A stretch of DNA of 9,803 nucleotides, taken from JACQNR01 sp049515175. GTDB lineage: Bacteria > Acidobacteriota > Terriglobia > UBA7540. The stretch lies in contig JBEKUI010000183.1 in assembly GCA_049515175.1 (NCBI GenBank), positions 1-9,803 on the forward strand, given 5' to 3'. Within the stretch, counting starts at the first letter, position 1. Each line of letters opens with the position of its first letter. The notes beneath the pieces are model-generated. The model searched no databases. It saw only the letters and a program-made list of their open reading frames with translations, and was not told the DNA's origin. The translations under genes were made by a program, and so were the position numbers. Shown here in pieces: positions 1 to 7,321 of this stretch.

Positions 1-324
1 CTGGCTCGATCCCTCCGACGGCGTCTTTCCCGTGACGAGATTGTGAAACGTCTGGAAAAGCGACTCCGCTTCGGCGAGCGTCTTGCCTTTCAGCGTTTCG
101 GTCAGGATCGACGCCGAGGCAGTGGAGATGGCGCAGCCGCTGCCCTGAAAACTGACGTCGGCGATGCGGGTGCCATCGAGCTTGACGAAGAGCGAAATCT
201 TGTCGCCGCAGAGCGGGTTGTAACCCTGTGCGGCGCGCGTGGCGTCCGCCATGGCGCGGTGATTGTGCGGCCGCTTGCTGTGGTCGAGGATCACTTCCTG
301 ATAAAGCGCGCGCAGGTCCGACAT
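1..324 (-). CDS. sufU: SufU zinc-type Fe-S cluster assembly sulfurtransferase (3' end outside window)
   Basis: The first 108 residues are present; the gene runs off the left edge. SufU accepts persulfide sulfur from SufS and hands it to the SufBCD scaffold in the cytoplasm. The visible part has NPLCGD (Cys39, Asp41) and GSGCAIS (Cys64). The spacing matches Bacillus subtilis SufU Cys41, Asp43 and Cys66, which bind zinc, with a constant offset of two. The third zinc cysteine, expected near residue 126, is outside the window, so completeness cannot be judged. The ATG shares one base with the sufS stop (TGATG at 322-326). A possible AAGGAG ribosome site lies in the end of sufS, 11 bases upstream, so translation is probably coupled to sufS. 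IscU is the alternative, but the SufS neighbour and SUF context favour SufU. Confidence 0.93.
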   Translation of the reverse strand, partial: MSDLRALYQEVILDHSKRPHNHRAMADATRAAQGYNPLCGDKISLFVKLDGTRIADVSFQGSGCAISTASASILTETLKGKTLAEAESLFQTFHNLVTGKTPSEGSSQ

Positions 325-1580
325 CAGCCCAGCAACTCCTTGACTTTATGAATGCCCTTCACCAGGGCATCGACTTCCTCGAACGTATTGTAAAACGCCA
401 GCGAAGCGCGCGTCGTCGCCGGCACCTGGAAGCGCTCCATCAGTGGCTGCGCGCAGTGATGGCCGGTGCGCACCGCGATTCCTTCCTGGTCGAGCACCGT
501 GCCCACGTCGTGGGGGTGCAGGCCGTCGAGGACAAAGGAAATCACCGCCGCCTTCTCTTTCGCCGTGCCGATAATGCGCAGGTCGGGAATCTGCGCCAGC
601 GCCTCCGTGGCGTAGACGAGCAACTCGTGTTCGTACGGCGCGAAACGGTCAAACCCCAACTGGTTCAGATAATCAATCGCCGCGCCCAGGCCCAGCGTGC
701 CGGCGATGTTCGGCGTGCCCGCTTCGAACTTGTAGGGAAGGGAGTTGTAAATCGTCTTCTCGAAGGTGACGGAGGCGATCATGTCGCCGCCGCCCTGGTA
801 GGGCGGCATCGCTTCCAGCAACTTGGCTTTCCCGTAAAGCGCGCCGATGCCCGTGGGGGCGAACAGCTTGTGCCCGGAAATCGTGTAGAAATCGCAATCC
901 AGCGCGCGCACGTCCACCGGAACGTGCGGCGCAGCCTGCGCGCCGTCGAGCAATACCGGGATGTTGCGTCGGTGCGCCATGGCGATGATCTCGCGCACAG
1001 GATTGATCGTCCCCAGGACGTTCGAGACGTGCGTCACGGCCACGAGTTTGGTGCGCGGGCCGAGAAGCTTTTCGAATTCTTCCAGGATCAGCTCGCCGCG
1101 ATCGCTGATCGGCGCGACGCGCAAACCAGCGCCCTTCTCTTCGCAAAGCATCTGCCAGGGCACGATGTTCGAGTGGTGTTCCATGCCGGAGATGAGGACT
1201 TCGTCTCCGGCGCCTACATTCTTTCTCCCGTACGTGGAGGCGACGAGGTTGATGGCCTCCGTCGTACCGCGCACAAAAATGACTTCACGCGACTCGGCGG
1301 CGTTCAGAAAGCGCTGCAGCTTGACGCGCGTCGCTTCGTAAGCCTGCGTGGCGCGTTCGCTCAGGTCGTGCACGCCACGATGCACATTCGAGCAGAGACT
1401 CTGGTAGAAGTGCAGCTCCGCGTCGATCACCGCGCGGGGCTTCTGACTGGTGGCGGCGTTGTCAAAATAGACCAGCGGTTTTCCGTGGACGCGCTCGGTG
1501 AGGATGGGGAAGTCGGCGCGGACACGGGCGACATCGAAATGCGAGTGCAAGGAGGTCTTGACTTCCGGCACGGTCGCCAT
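324..1580 (-). CDS. sufS: SufS group II cysteine desulfurase
   Basis: A PLP enzyme of 418 residues, normal for SufS, that converts cysteine to alanine and forms an enzyme persulfide for SufU. Visible landmarks are the N-terminal YFDNAATSQKP (38-48), EHHSN with His135-His136, LDGAQ with Asp212 contacting the PLP ring, the Schiff-base Lys238 in SGHKLFAPTGIG, and the catalytic Cys376 in RTGHHCAQP on the short-loop group II template. The start chosen is the ATG at 1580-1578. It has a strong GGGAGGA ribosome site 6-7 bases upstream and overlaps the sufD stop as TGATG. An in-frame extension of about 70 codons to 1793 is only the antisense-like tail of sufD. The tight overlaps on both sides show it is part of the sufBCDSU operon. 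Confidence 0.97.
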   Translation of the reverse strand: MATVPEVKTSLHSHFDVARVRADFPILTERVHGKPLVYFDNAATSQKPRAVIDAELHFYQSLCSNVHRGVHDLSERATQAYEATRVKLQRFLNAAESREVIFVRGTTEAINLVASTYGRKNVGAGDEVLISGMEHHSNIVPWQMLCEEKGAGLRVAPISDRGELILEEFEKLLGPRTKLVAVTHVSNVLGTINPVREIIAMAHRRNIPVLLDGAQAAPHVPVDVRALDCDFYTISGHKLFAPTGIGALYGKAKLLEAMPPYQGGGDMIASVTFEKTIYNSLPYKFEAGTPNIAGTLGLGAAIDYLNQLGFDRFAPYEHELLVYATEALAQIPDLRIIGTAKEKAAVISFVLDGLHPHDVGTVLDQEGIAVRTGHHCAQPLMERFQVPATTRASLAFYNTFEEVDALVKGIHKVKELLG

Positions 1581-2917
1581 CACGCGTCCTCCCTTCGAGC
1601 CCGCCGGGCGAGCGACTGGAACAGAGCGTCGCGCAGGCGGTCGCGCAGCGGCGCGTAGCGGACGCGCCCGATGACTTCGCTGGCGAAGGCGAAGGTGAGC
1701 AGCTTGCGCGCTTCTTCCTTCCCGATGCCCCGCGAACGCAAGTAGAAAATCGCTTCCTGATCCACCTGCCCGATGGTGGCGCCGTGCGTGCACTTGACGT
1801 CGTCGGCAGAGATTTCGAGCTGCGGCTTGGTGTTGATGACGGCGTCTTCGGAGAGCAGCAGGTTTTTGTTGCTCTGCTTGGAGTCGGTCTTCTGCGCGTC
1901 CTGGCGCACGATGACGCGGCCGTTGAAGACGCCGGAAGATTCGCCGTCCAGAATTCCCTTGTAAAGTTCGCGGCTCGAGCAGTGGGGCTTGGCGTGGTCG
2001 AGCACCGTATGATGATCGATGTGCTGCCGCCCGGAAGTGAGGTAGAGCCCGTTCAGTTGCGCGCTGGCGCCTTCGCCGTCGAGCACGACGTTCAAATCCT
2101 CGCGCACCAGCCCGCCGCCAAAAAAGAAATTGTGCGTGGTGACGGCGCTCGAGCGCCCCTGCTGGACTTGCACCGTTCCCACGTGAGAGGCGGCAGGGCT
2201 CTCCTGATGGATTTTGCTGTATTCGACGATGGCGTTCTCGCCCGCGACAATTTCCGTGACGGCGCTCGAGAAATAACCTCCCTCGCCCAGACCGATGTGC
2301 CCTTCGATGAAGGTCGCCTGACTCTCGCGGCCGGCGAGGATCAGTGTGCGCGGGAAAGCGGCCGCGGGTTGGCCGCCGGCAGTCGAAACGAAGAGCAGGA
2401 AAACCGGTTTCTCAACCACCGTCCCTTTGGGGATCTCAATGAAGCCGCCGTCCTGTAGGAATGCCGTGTTGAGGGCGGTGAAGGCCTGATTCTCGAAAGC
2501 GGCATAGCGTGCCAGGTGCTGCTCGATCGCCGGCGTTCCGGCCGCGAGCGCCTTGGAGAGGCGGGTGGCGGTAACCTCTTTGGGCAAGCCTGCGAGAAAC
2601 GAGAGTCCGGGATTGTAATGCCCGTTGACGAACACCAGGCGCGGGCACTCCAGCTCGAAGAAACAGGACCAGGCGAGCGATTCCGCCGTGGGCGCGGCGT
2701 GCTCTCTGGAGACGGGTTGGAACGCCACGCTCGAAATCGGCGCCACGCTGGTGTGTTTCCAGTCCTCGTGTCGCGTCGTGGGGAAGCCCAGTTCCGCGAA
2801 ACGGTTGATGGCCGCGCGGCGAATCTCCCCGAGCCACGACGGCCCCGCCGCGAATTCCTTCTCGCGCGCCTGAAATTCCGTGAGATAGGTGTCCTGGTAA
2901 TCCTTAACAGCCGTCAT
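1580..2917 (-). CDS. sufD: SufD scaffold subunit of the SufBCD complex
   Basis: 445 residues, normal for SufD. SufD pairs with SufB on top of the SufC ATPase dimer, and the Fe-S cluster is assembled at the SufB-SufD interface. The variable N-terminal helical part (about 1-150) is followed by the right-handed beta-helix core (about 160-385). The core has the conserved stretch around INTKPQLEI (361-369) and KCTHGATIG, where His378 aligns with the essential E. coli SufD His360. The C-terminal helical SufC-docking segment contains SRGIGKEEARKLLTFAF (395-411). The ATG at 2917 has an AAGGAAA ribosome site about 10 bases upstream, immediately beyond a palindromic repeat. The stop overlaps the sufS start (TGATG). 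Confidence 0.96.
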   Translation of the reverse strand: MTAVKDYQDTYLTEFQAREKEFAAGPSWLGEIRRAAINRFAELGFPTTRHEDWKHTSVAPISSVAFQPVSREHAAPTAESLAWSCFFELECPRLVFVNGHYNPGLSFLAGLPKEVTATRLSKALAAGTPAIEQHLARYAAFENQAFTALNTAFLQDGGFIEIPKGTVVEKPVFLLFVSTAGGQPAAAFPRTLILAGRESQATFIEGHIGLGEGGYFSSAVTEIVAGENAIVEYSKIHQESPAASHVGTVQVQQGRSSAVTTHNFFFGGGLVREDLNVVLDGEGASAQLNGLYLTSGRQHIDHHTVLDHAKPHCSSRELYKGILDGESSGVFNGRVIVRQDAQKTDSKQSNKNLLLSEDAVINTKPQLEISADDVKCTHGATIGQVDQEAIFYLRSRGIGKEEARKLLTFAFASEVIGRVRYAPLRDRLRDALFQSLARRARREDA

Positions 2918-2932
2918 CGATGTTGCTTTCCT

Positions 2933-3012
2933 TGTAGCGGCGGTGTCTCGCCGCCGGAAGGTTCGGGCGGCGATGAGGACATCGCCGCTACAGACGCAAG
3001 CCCGCCGCTACA
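2933..3012. repeat. Paired inverted palindromes (REP/BIME-like) between sufC and sufD
   Basis: TGTAGCGGCGGTGTC (2933-2947) is repeated inverted at 2978-2992 (14 of 15 matching), and a third partial copy, CGCCGCTACA, lies at 3003-3012. Each arm also folds alone: GCGGCG/CGCCGC (2937-2942 with 2949-2954), and a perfect 9-bp stem, GCGGCGATG/CATCGCCGC, with loop AGGA (2967-2988). The inner CGCCGCC (2949-2955) pairs with GGCGGCG (2966-2972), so the two arms can also form one long hairpin. The layout of two head-to-head palindromes between genes is that of REP/BIME elements. The third copy overlaps the sufC stop codon, and the first ends just before the sufD ribosome site. In the suf mRNA the structure could stabilise the upstream message or lower transcription into sufDSU; this is inference. 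Confidence 0.82.
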
Positions 3013-3772
3013 GCGCATGTTCCGCCGCGACTTCGTCTTCCAGCCATGCGTAGCCTTTGTGCTCGAGTTCCAGCGCCAGTTCCTTGCCGCCCGACTTGAC
3101 GATTCGGCCGCTGGAAAGCACGTGAACGAAATCCGGCACAATGTAATTGAGCAAGCGCTGGTAATGGGTGACGATGATCATGGCGCGCTCCGGGCCGCGC
3201 AGCGCGTTGACGCCCTGGGCGACTACTTTGAGCGCGTCGATGTCGAGGCCGGAGTCGGTCTCGTCCAGAATCGCCAGCTTGGGTTCGAGCACCGCCATCT
3301 GGAAAACTTCGTTGCGCTTTTTCTCGCCGCCCGAAAAACCTTCGTTGACGGGGCGGTTCATCAGCGCTTCGTCCATGTCCAGCAGCTTCATTTTCTTGCG
3401 TACCAGGGCTAGGAAGTCCATCGCGTCAACCTCTTCCTGCCCGCGGTTTTTGCGGATGGTGTTCAACGCCGAGCGCAGAAAATACATGTTGCTTACGCCG
3501 GGAATCTCAACGGGATACTGGAAGGCCAGGAAGATGCCGGCACGCGCCCGGTCCTCAGGCGACATCGCGAGAAGGTCGCGCCCTTCGAAATCCACCGTTC
3601 CGGCGGTCACTTCGTAAACCTCGCGGCCAGCGAGGATTTGGGCCAGCGTGCTCTTGCCCGAGCCGTTCGGCCCCATGATGGCGTGCACTTCGCCCTTCTT
3701 TACCTCCAGGTCAATCCCGCGCAGGATTTCCTGATTGCCCACGTTCGCCCGTAAATTCTTGACCTTCAGCAT
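3008..3772 (-). CDS. sufC: SufC ABC-type ATPase of the SufBCD complex
   Basis: 254 residues from the chosen start. SufC is a soluble ABC ATPase that dimerises on SufB and SufD and drives the rearrangement that exposes the cluster assembly site. Visible motifs (numbered from the chosen Met) are Walker A GPNGSGKST (34-42), the Q-loop Gln85 in LAFQYPVEIPG, the SufC-type signature GFSGGEKKRNE (145-155), Walker B LAILDETDSGLD (166-177) and the switch His203 in VTHYQR. The ATG at 3772 is preferred because GGGAG lies 5-6 bases upstream and the protein then begins MLKVKNL like its relatives; an in-frame ATG at 3799 has no ribosome site. The TAG stop lies inside the palindromic repeat that follows. 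It is separated from sufB by an unusual repeat-filled gap. Confidence 0.97.
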   Translation of the reverse strand: MLKVKNLRANVGNQEILRGIDLEVKKGEVHAIMGPNGSGKSTLAQILAGREVYEVTAGTVDFEGRDLLAMSPEDRARAGIFLAFQYPVEIPGVSNMYFLRSALNTIRKNRGQEEVDAMDFLALVRKKMKLLDMDEALMNRPVNEGFSGGEKKRNEVFQMAVLEPKLAILDETDSGLDIDALKVVAQGVNALRGPERAMIIVTHYQRLLNYIVPDFVHVLSSGRIVKSGGKELALELEHKGYAWLEDEVAAEHAL

Positions 3773-3808
3773 TCGTGCTCCCTGTTCAACGATCAGCATT
3801 CAACTGAC

Positions 3809-3850
3809 GGAAACTGGAAATTGGAAAATCGAAATTGGAAATTCGAAACT
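3809..3850. repeat. Heptad tandem repeat array A (6 units, GGAAATT type)
   Basis: Six consecutive 7-bp units can be read: GGAAACT, GGAAATT, GGAAAAT, CGAAATT, GGAAATT, CGAAACT. All keep the pattern [G/C]GAAANT. The array lies in the sufB-sufC gap, just upstream of sufC on the coding strand. Degenerate heptad arrays of this kind resemble the short tandemly repeated repetitive (STRR) sequences described in cyanobacteria. Its AT-rich composition differs sharply from the GC-rich genes around it. Confidence 0.85.
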
Positions 3851-3857
3851 CGACTGC

Positions 3858-3894
3858 TTGCGCATACATCGCTCTCCTTGCGATGTTTGCGCCA
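3858..3894. repeat. Palindrome 1 in the sufB-sufC gap
   Basis: Arms 3858-3872 and 3880-3894 match at 13 of 15 positions when inverted (core GCGCATACATCGC against GCGCAAACATCGC), with a 7-base loop, TCTCCTT. The core shares CGCAnACATC with palindrome 2 at 3913-3939, so the two are probably copies of one element. There is no T-tract, so an intrinsic terminator is unlikely. Confidence 0.72.
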
Positions 3895-3912
3895 GACCGA
3901 TGAGTTTTCTTT

Positions 3913-3939
3913 CGCAGACATCAAAAAACGATGTCTGCG
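3913..3939. repeat. Palindrome 2 in the sufB-sufC gap
   Basis: CGCAGACATC (3913-3922) and GATGTCTGCG (3930-3939) form a perfect 10-bp stem with a 7-base A-rich loop. The core is shared with palindrome 1. On the suf coding strand the loop reads GTTTTTT, which is inside the hairpin rather than after it, so it does not look like a Rho-independent terminator. It could act as a processing or stability hairpin between sufB and sufC. Confidence 0.78.
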
Positions 3940-3946
3940 CCACCCG

Positions 3947-3981
3947 TGAAATTCGAAACTGGAGATTGGAGATTTGAAACT
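3947..3981. repeat. Heptad tandem repeat array B (5 units)
   Basis: Five consecutive 7-bp units: TGAAATT, CGAAACT, GGAGATT, GGAGATT, TGAAACT. They are of the same family and orientation as array A. The 13-mer GAAATTCGAAACT occurs both at the end of array A (3838-3850) and at the start of array B (3948-3960), flanking the 97-bp stretch that holds both palindromes. Confidence 0.82.
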
Positions 3982-3999
3982 GGCACCCCCAATTTCCCC

Positions 4000-4027
4000 A
4001 ATTCATAATTCATCATTCAGAATTCAG
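4000..4027. repeat. Heptad tandem repeat array C (4 units, AATTCAT type)
   Basis: Four exact-register 7-bp units: AATTCAT, AATTCAT, CATTCAG, AATTCAG. The array ends two bases before the sufB stop codon. It has a different unit from arrays A and B but the same 7-bp period, so this gap contains three heptad arrays. Confidence 0.85.
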
Positions 4028-4029
4028 CG

Positions 4030-5478
<1,449 letters not shown>

Positions 5479-5551
5479 CGATCCTCCTACGGACGATGGC
5501 GCGTGACCCTGGAATGTAAAGCAATTGTGCGGGGTCTTGGCGTGCCAACCT

Positions 5552-5584
5552 AAAGGTAGCGAATCTATACAAATTTGTCAAGAT
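5552..5584 (-). promoter_or_regulatory. suf operon promoter with overlapping 22-bp operator-like dyad
   Basis: On the minus strand a perfect -35, TTGACA (5581-5576), is followed after 17 bases by TACCTT (5558-5553), a poor -10. It would leave a leader of about 65-70 bases before sufB. The -35 sits inside a dyad at 5563-5584, ATCT-nn-ACAAATTTGT-nn-AGAT, with a perfect 10-bp palindrome at 5569-5578 and 18 of 22 bases symmetric. Strong -35, weak -10 and an overlapping dyad fit control by an Rrf2-type Fe-S sensor (IscR/SufR class). Only one half (CTTGACAAATTT) resembles the E. coli IscR type 1 site, so the regulator is an inference. No regulator gene is in the window. Confidence 0.6.
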
Positions 5585-5591
5585 AACTTTT

Positions 5592-5603
5592 CAACTCTCG
5601 TTG
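5592..5603. promoter_or_regulatory. Short CAAC-N4-GTTG dyad upstream of the suf promoter
   Basis: CAAC (5592-5595) and GTTG (5600-5603) form a small inverted repeat just upstream of the suf -35. Cyanobacterial SufR is known to bind CAAC-N6-GTTG; here the spacer is 4, so this is at most a variant. The rest of the 300-bp divergent spacer (5485-5784) has no ORF with a ribosome site. I see no convincing plus-strand promoter there for the aminotransferase gene; TTGGCT-N17-TATGGG from 5635 is the best match and is weak. Confidence 0.25.
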
Positions 5604-5784
5604 GGGAGTTAAGGCATTCATTTCAAGTGTCTTATTGGCTTGCCCGAGAGCCCAGAATATGGGAGCGGATCGGCGGGGGAAGGGGGCATTCCGGTCAGCT
5701 CGGATAAGGCGCTTGATTTTTCCGCGCGCCGGCGGTCAAATCTGGCCACGACAATTTCGAGAGCACGCGGAGCAGGAGGGGGTT

Positions 5785-7140
5785 ATGGCAGGCAAAGTCA
5801 CGCGGCGGCAATTCCTCAATTCGGCGGTGGCGGGCACGGCGGCGGTGAGTTTGGGGGCGAAGCCCGAGCCAGCCCTTAGGCCGCCTCAAGCAACGCAGGA
5901 GAAGCTGGCTGCGCTGGGAGGCAAGCCGGTTCGATCCGAGCCTTTTCCCAGTTGGCCGAAGGTCGCAGCGAACGACGAGAAATCGTGGAGCGACGTCCTC
6001 CACCAGGGACTCTGGTGCCGTTTGGACGGGAGCTACGCCAAACGGTTCGAGGAGAAGTGGGCGGCTACGCTGGGCGCGAAGCACTGTCTGGCCACGTCGA
6101 GCGGGACGACGGCGCTGCTGACCTCGCTCCATGCGCTGGGTGTCGGGCCGGGTGACGAAGTGCTCGTCCCGCCTTATACCTTTGTGGCGACGATCAACGT
6201 GGTCCTGATGGTCCATGCGCTGCCCGTATTCGTTGACACCGACCGCGAGGCCTTTCAGATCGACGCGTGCAAGATCGAAGCGGCCATCACCCCGCGCACC
6301 AAGTGCATCATTCCCGTCCATCTGGGAGGCTCACCCGCCGACCTGGACTCCATCCTGGCGATTGGGAAGAAGCACCAGTTGCCGGTGCTCGAAGATGCCT
6401 GCCAGGCGCACCTGGCGGAGTGGCGGGGCCGCAAGGTGAGCACGCTGGGCGAACTAGGCTGCTTCAGCTTCCAGGCCTCGAAGAACCTCAACTCCGGCGA
6501 GGGTGGTGCGATCCTCACCAACGATGAGGACCTGCTGCACGTCTGCGAGAGCGTGCACAACAACGGCCGGGGAAAGGCCGGCTACGAATTCGCCTACGTC
6601 CGCAATGGCTGCAATCACCGCATGACGGAATTTCAGGCGGCGCTCTTGCTGGCGCAAATGGAGCGGCTTGAGGAACAGTCGCAGATGCGAGGTAAGAACG
6701 CCGAATACCTGACCCAGTTGCTGCGGGAAGTTCCGGGTATCACGCCGGCGCGGACGTACGACGGTTGCACGCGCAACGCCTACCATCTTTATATGTTCCG
6801 CTACGACGCGGCGCATTTCGCGGGATTGCCACGAGCGCGGTTCCTGAAGGCCCTGCAAGAGGAGGGCGTGCCCTGTGCGGGCGGCTATACGCCTCTGAAC
6901 AAGGAGCCACTCATCAAGAACACGCTGGGGTCGCGCGGCTTCCGGCGCATCTATACGCAGGCGGACCTTGACGCCTACCACGCGCGCAACCACTGCCCGG
7001 AAAACGACCGGCTGTGTGAGGAGGCGGTGTGGCTCTTCCAGACCATGCTGATTGGGCCGCGCGGTGACATGGATCAGATCGCGGAGGCTATCCGCAAGAT
7101 CCAGTCGCAGGCCGGGGCCCTCGCTCGCAGCTCCTCGTAG
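5785..7140 (+). CDS. Tat-exported DegT/DnrJ/EryC1/StrS-family PLP aminotransferase
   Basis: 451 residues. The first 30 form a Tat signal (TRRQFLN at 6-12, then a hydrophobic Ala/Gly/Val stretch to about 25); an AxA cleavage site is not obvious. The rest is a full fold-type I sugar aminotransferase: ALGGKPVRSEPFPSWP (43-58), TSSGTTALLTSLHALG (104-119), GDEVLVPPYTFVAT (123-136), LEDACQAH with Asp204 contacting PLP, and Schiff-base Lys233 in FSFQASKNLNSGEGG. The sequence resembles the scyllo-inosose/amino-sugar branch (GGxPVR start, CFSFQASKN box), but the substrate is unknown. The ATG at 5785 follows AGGAGG by 5 bases; an upstream in-frame ATG at 5635 lacks one and would bury the signal. Two genes with Tat signals follow. 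Relatives normally act in the cytoplasm on nucleotide sugars or cyclitols, so export is unusual. Its stop codon forms the edge of a palindrome. Confidence 0.92.
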   Translation: MAGKVTRRQFLNSAVAGTAAVSLGAKPEPALRPPQATQEKLAALGGKPVRSEPFPSWPKVAANDEKSWSDVLHQGLWCRLDGSYAKRFEEKWAATLGAKHCLATSSGTTALLTSLHALGVGPGDEVLVPPYTFVATINVVLMVHALPVFVDTDREAFQIDACKIEAAITPRTKCIIPVHLGGSPADLDSILAIGKKHQLPVLEDACQAHLAEWRGRKVSTLGELGCFSFQASKNLNSGEGGAILTNDEDLLHVCESVHNNGRGKAGYEFAYVRNGCNHRMTEFQAALLLAQMERLEEQSQMRGKNAEYLTQLLREVPGITPARTYDGCTRNAYHLYMFRYDAAHFAGLPRARFLKALQEEGVPCAGGYTPLNKEPLIKNTLGSRGFRRIYTQADLDAYHARNHCPENDRLCEEAVWLFQTMLIGPRGDMDQIAEAIRKIQSQAGALARSSS

Positions 7141-7163
7141 GGGCGGTTCGCGAATCGCCCCTA
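7138..7163. repeat. 26-bp near-perfect palindrome overlapping the aminotransferase stop codon
   Basis: TAGGGGCGGTTCG (7138-7150) is followed directly by its inverted copy (7151-7163), with 12 of 13 pairs matching around a central TTCGCGAA. The first three bases are the TAG stop of the aminotransferase gene. It can form a strong hairpin but has no T-tract of its own. It may be a mobile or repetitive palindrome or part of a 3'-end stability structure. Confidence 0.75.
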
Positions 7164-7179
7164 ACCTGTCGCAGGTTTT
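7163..7179 (+). terminator. Possible weak intrinsic terminator after the aminotransferase gene
   Basis: AACCTG (7163-7168) pairs with CAGGTT (7172-7177) around a TCG loop, with a short T-run ending at 7179. The T-tract is only four bases, so termination would be partial. Together with the palindrome just before it, it could separate the aminotransferase transcript from ridA. Confidence 0.35.
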
Positions 7180-7207
7180 CCGACGGGGTTTGAAGTCCGC
7201 CGCGACA

Positions 7208-7283
7208 AGCCGCTTTCCGCGTTGGCGCGGCTGTGGTAGGTTCTTGCGGAACGGAGTCTTGCGAGCGGGGAGAATCCGCTCGC
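7208..7283 (+). other. Structured leader upstream of the RidA gene
   Basis: Two further stems lie in the 181-bp gap before ridA. AGCCGC (7208-7213) pairs with GCGGCT (7227-7232). A perfect 8-bp hairpin is formed by GCGAGCGG (7261-7268) and CCGCTCGC (7276-7283) with a 7-base loop. No known riboswitch class is recognised, and no convincing sigma-70 promoter was found. It may be a leader or the 3' end of the upstream transcript. Confidence 0.35.
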
Positions 7284-7321
7284 GCTGATCCCATCAGACT
7301 TCTGCTTAGGAGGATGGTCTC

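Noticed and set aside
228..1658. Long plus-strand open frame of 476 codons opposite sufS
   Set aside because: It is antisense to sufS, rich in Arg/Val/His in low-complexity fashion, and has no ribosome site. It is a GC-codon shadow.
1581..1793. N-terminal extension of SufS
   Set aside because: It lies wholly within sufD in another frame; the start at 1580 has a strong ribosome site and matches the family length.
2516..3412. Plus-strand frame of 298 codons spanning sufD and sufC
   Set aside because: It is antisense to two well-supported genes and resembles no family; no ribosome site.
3773..3799. Upstream ATG for sufC
   Set aside because: No ribosome site, and the extra residues MLIVEQGAR are not family-like; the ATG at 3772 has GGGAG.
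3809..4027. CRISPR array
   Set aside because: The repeats are 7-bp tandem units without spacers, and no cas genes are present.
5560..5584. Complete E. coli-type IscR type 1 site
   Set aside because: Only one half (CTTGAC plus the A/T core) fits; the second half lacks the GTC inverted element.
5635..5784. Upstream start for the aminotransferase adding 50 residues
   Set aside because: The ATG at 5785 has AGGAGG 5 bases upstream and puts the Tat signal at the true N-terminus.
7224..7258. Sigma-54 promoter (TGG...TTGC) before ridA
   Set aside because: The GG to GC spacing is 9, not the required 10, and no other -24/-12 match is seen.
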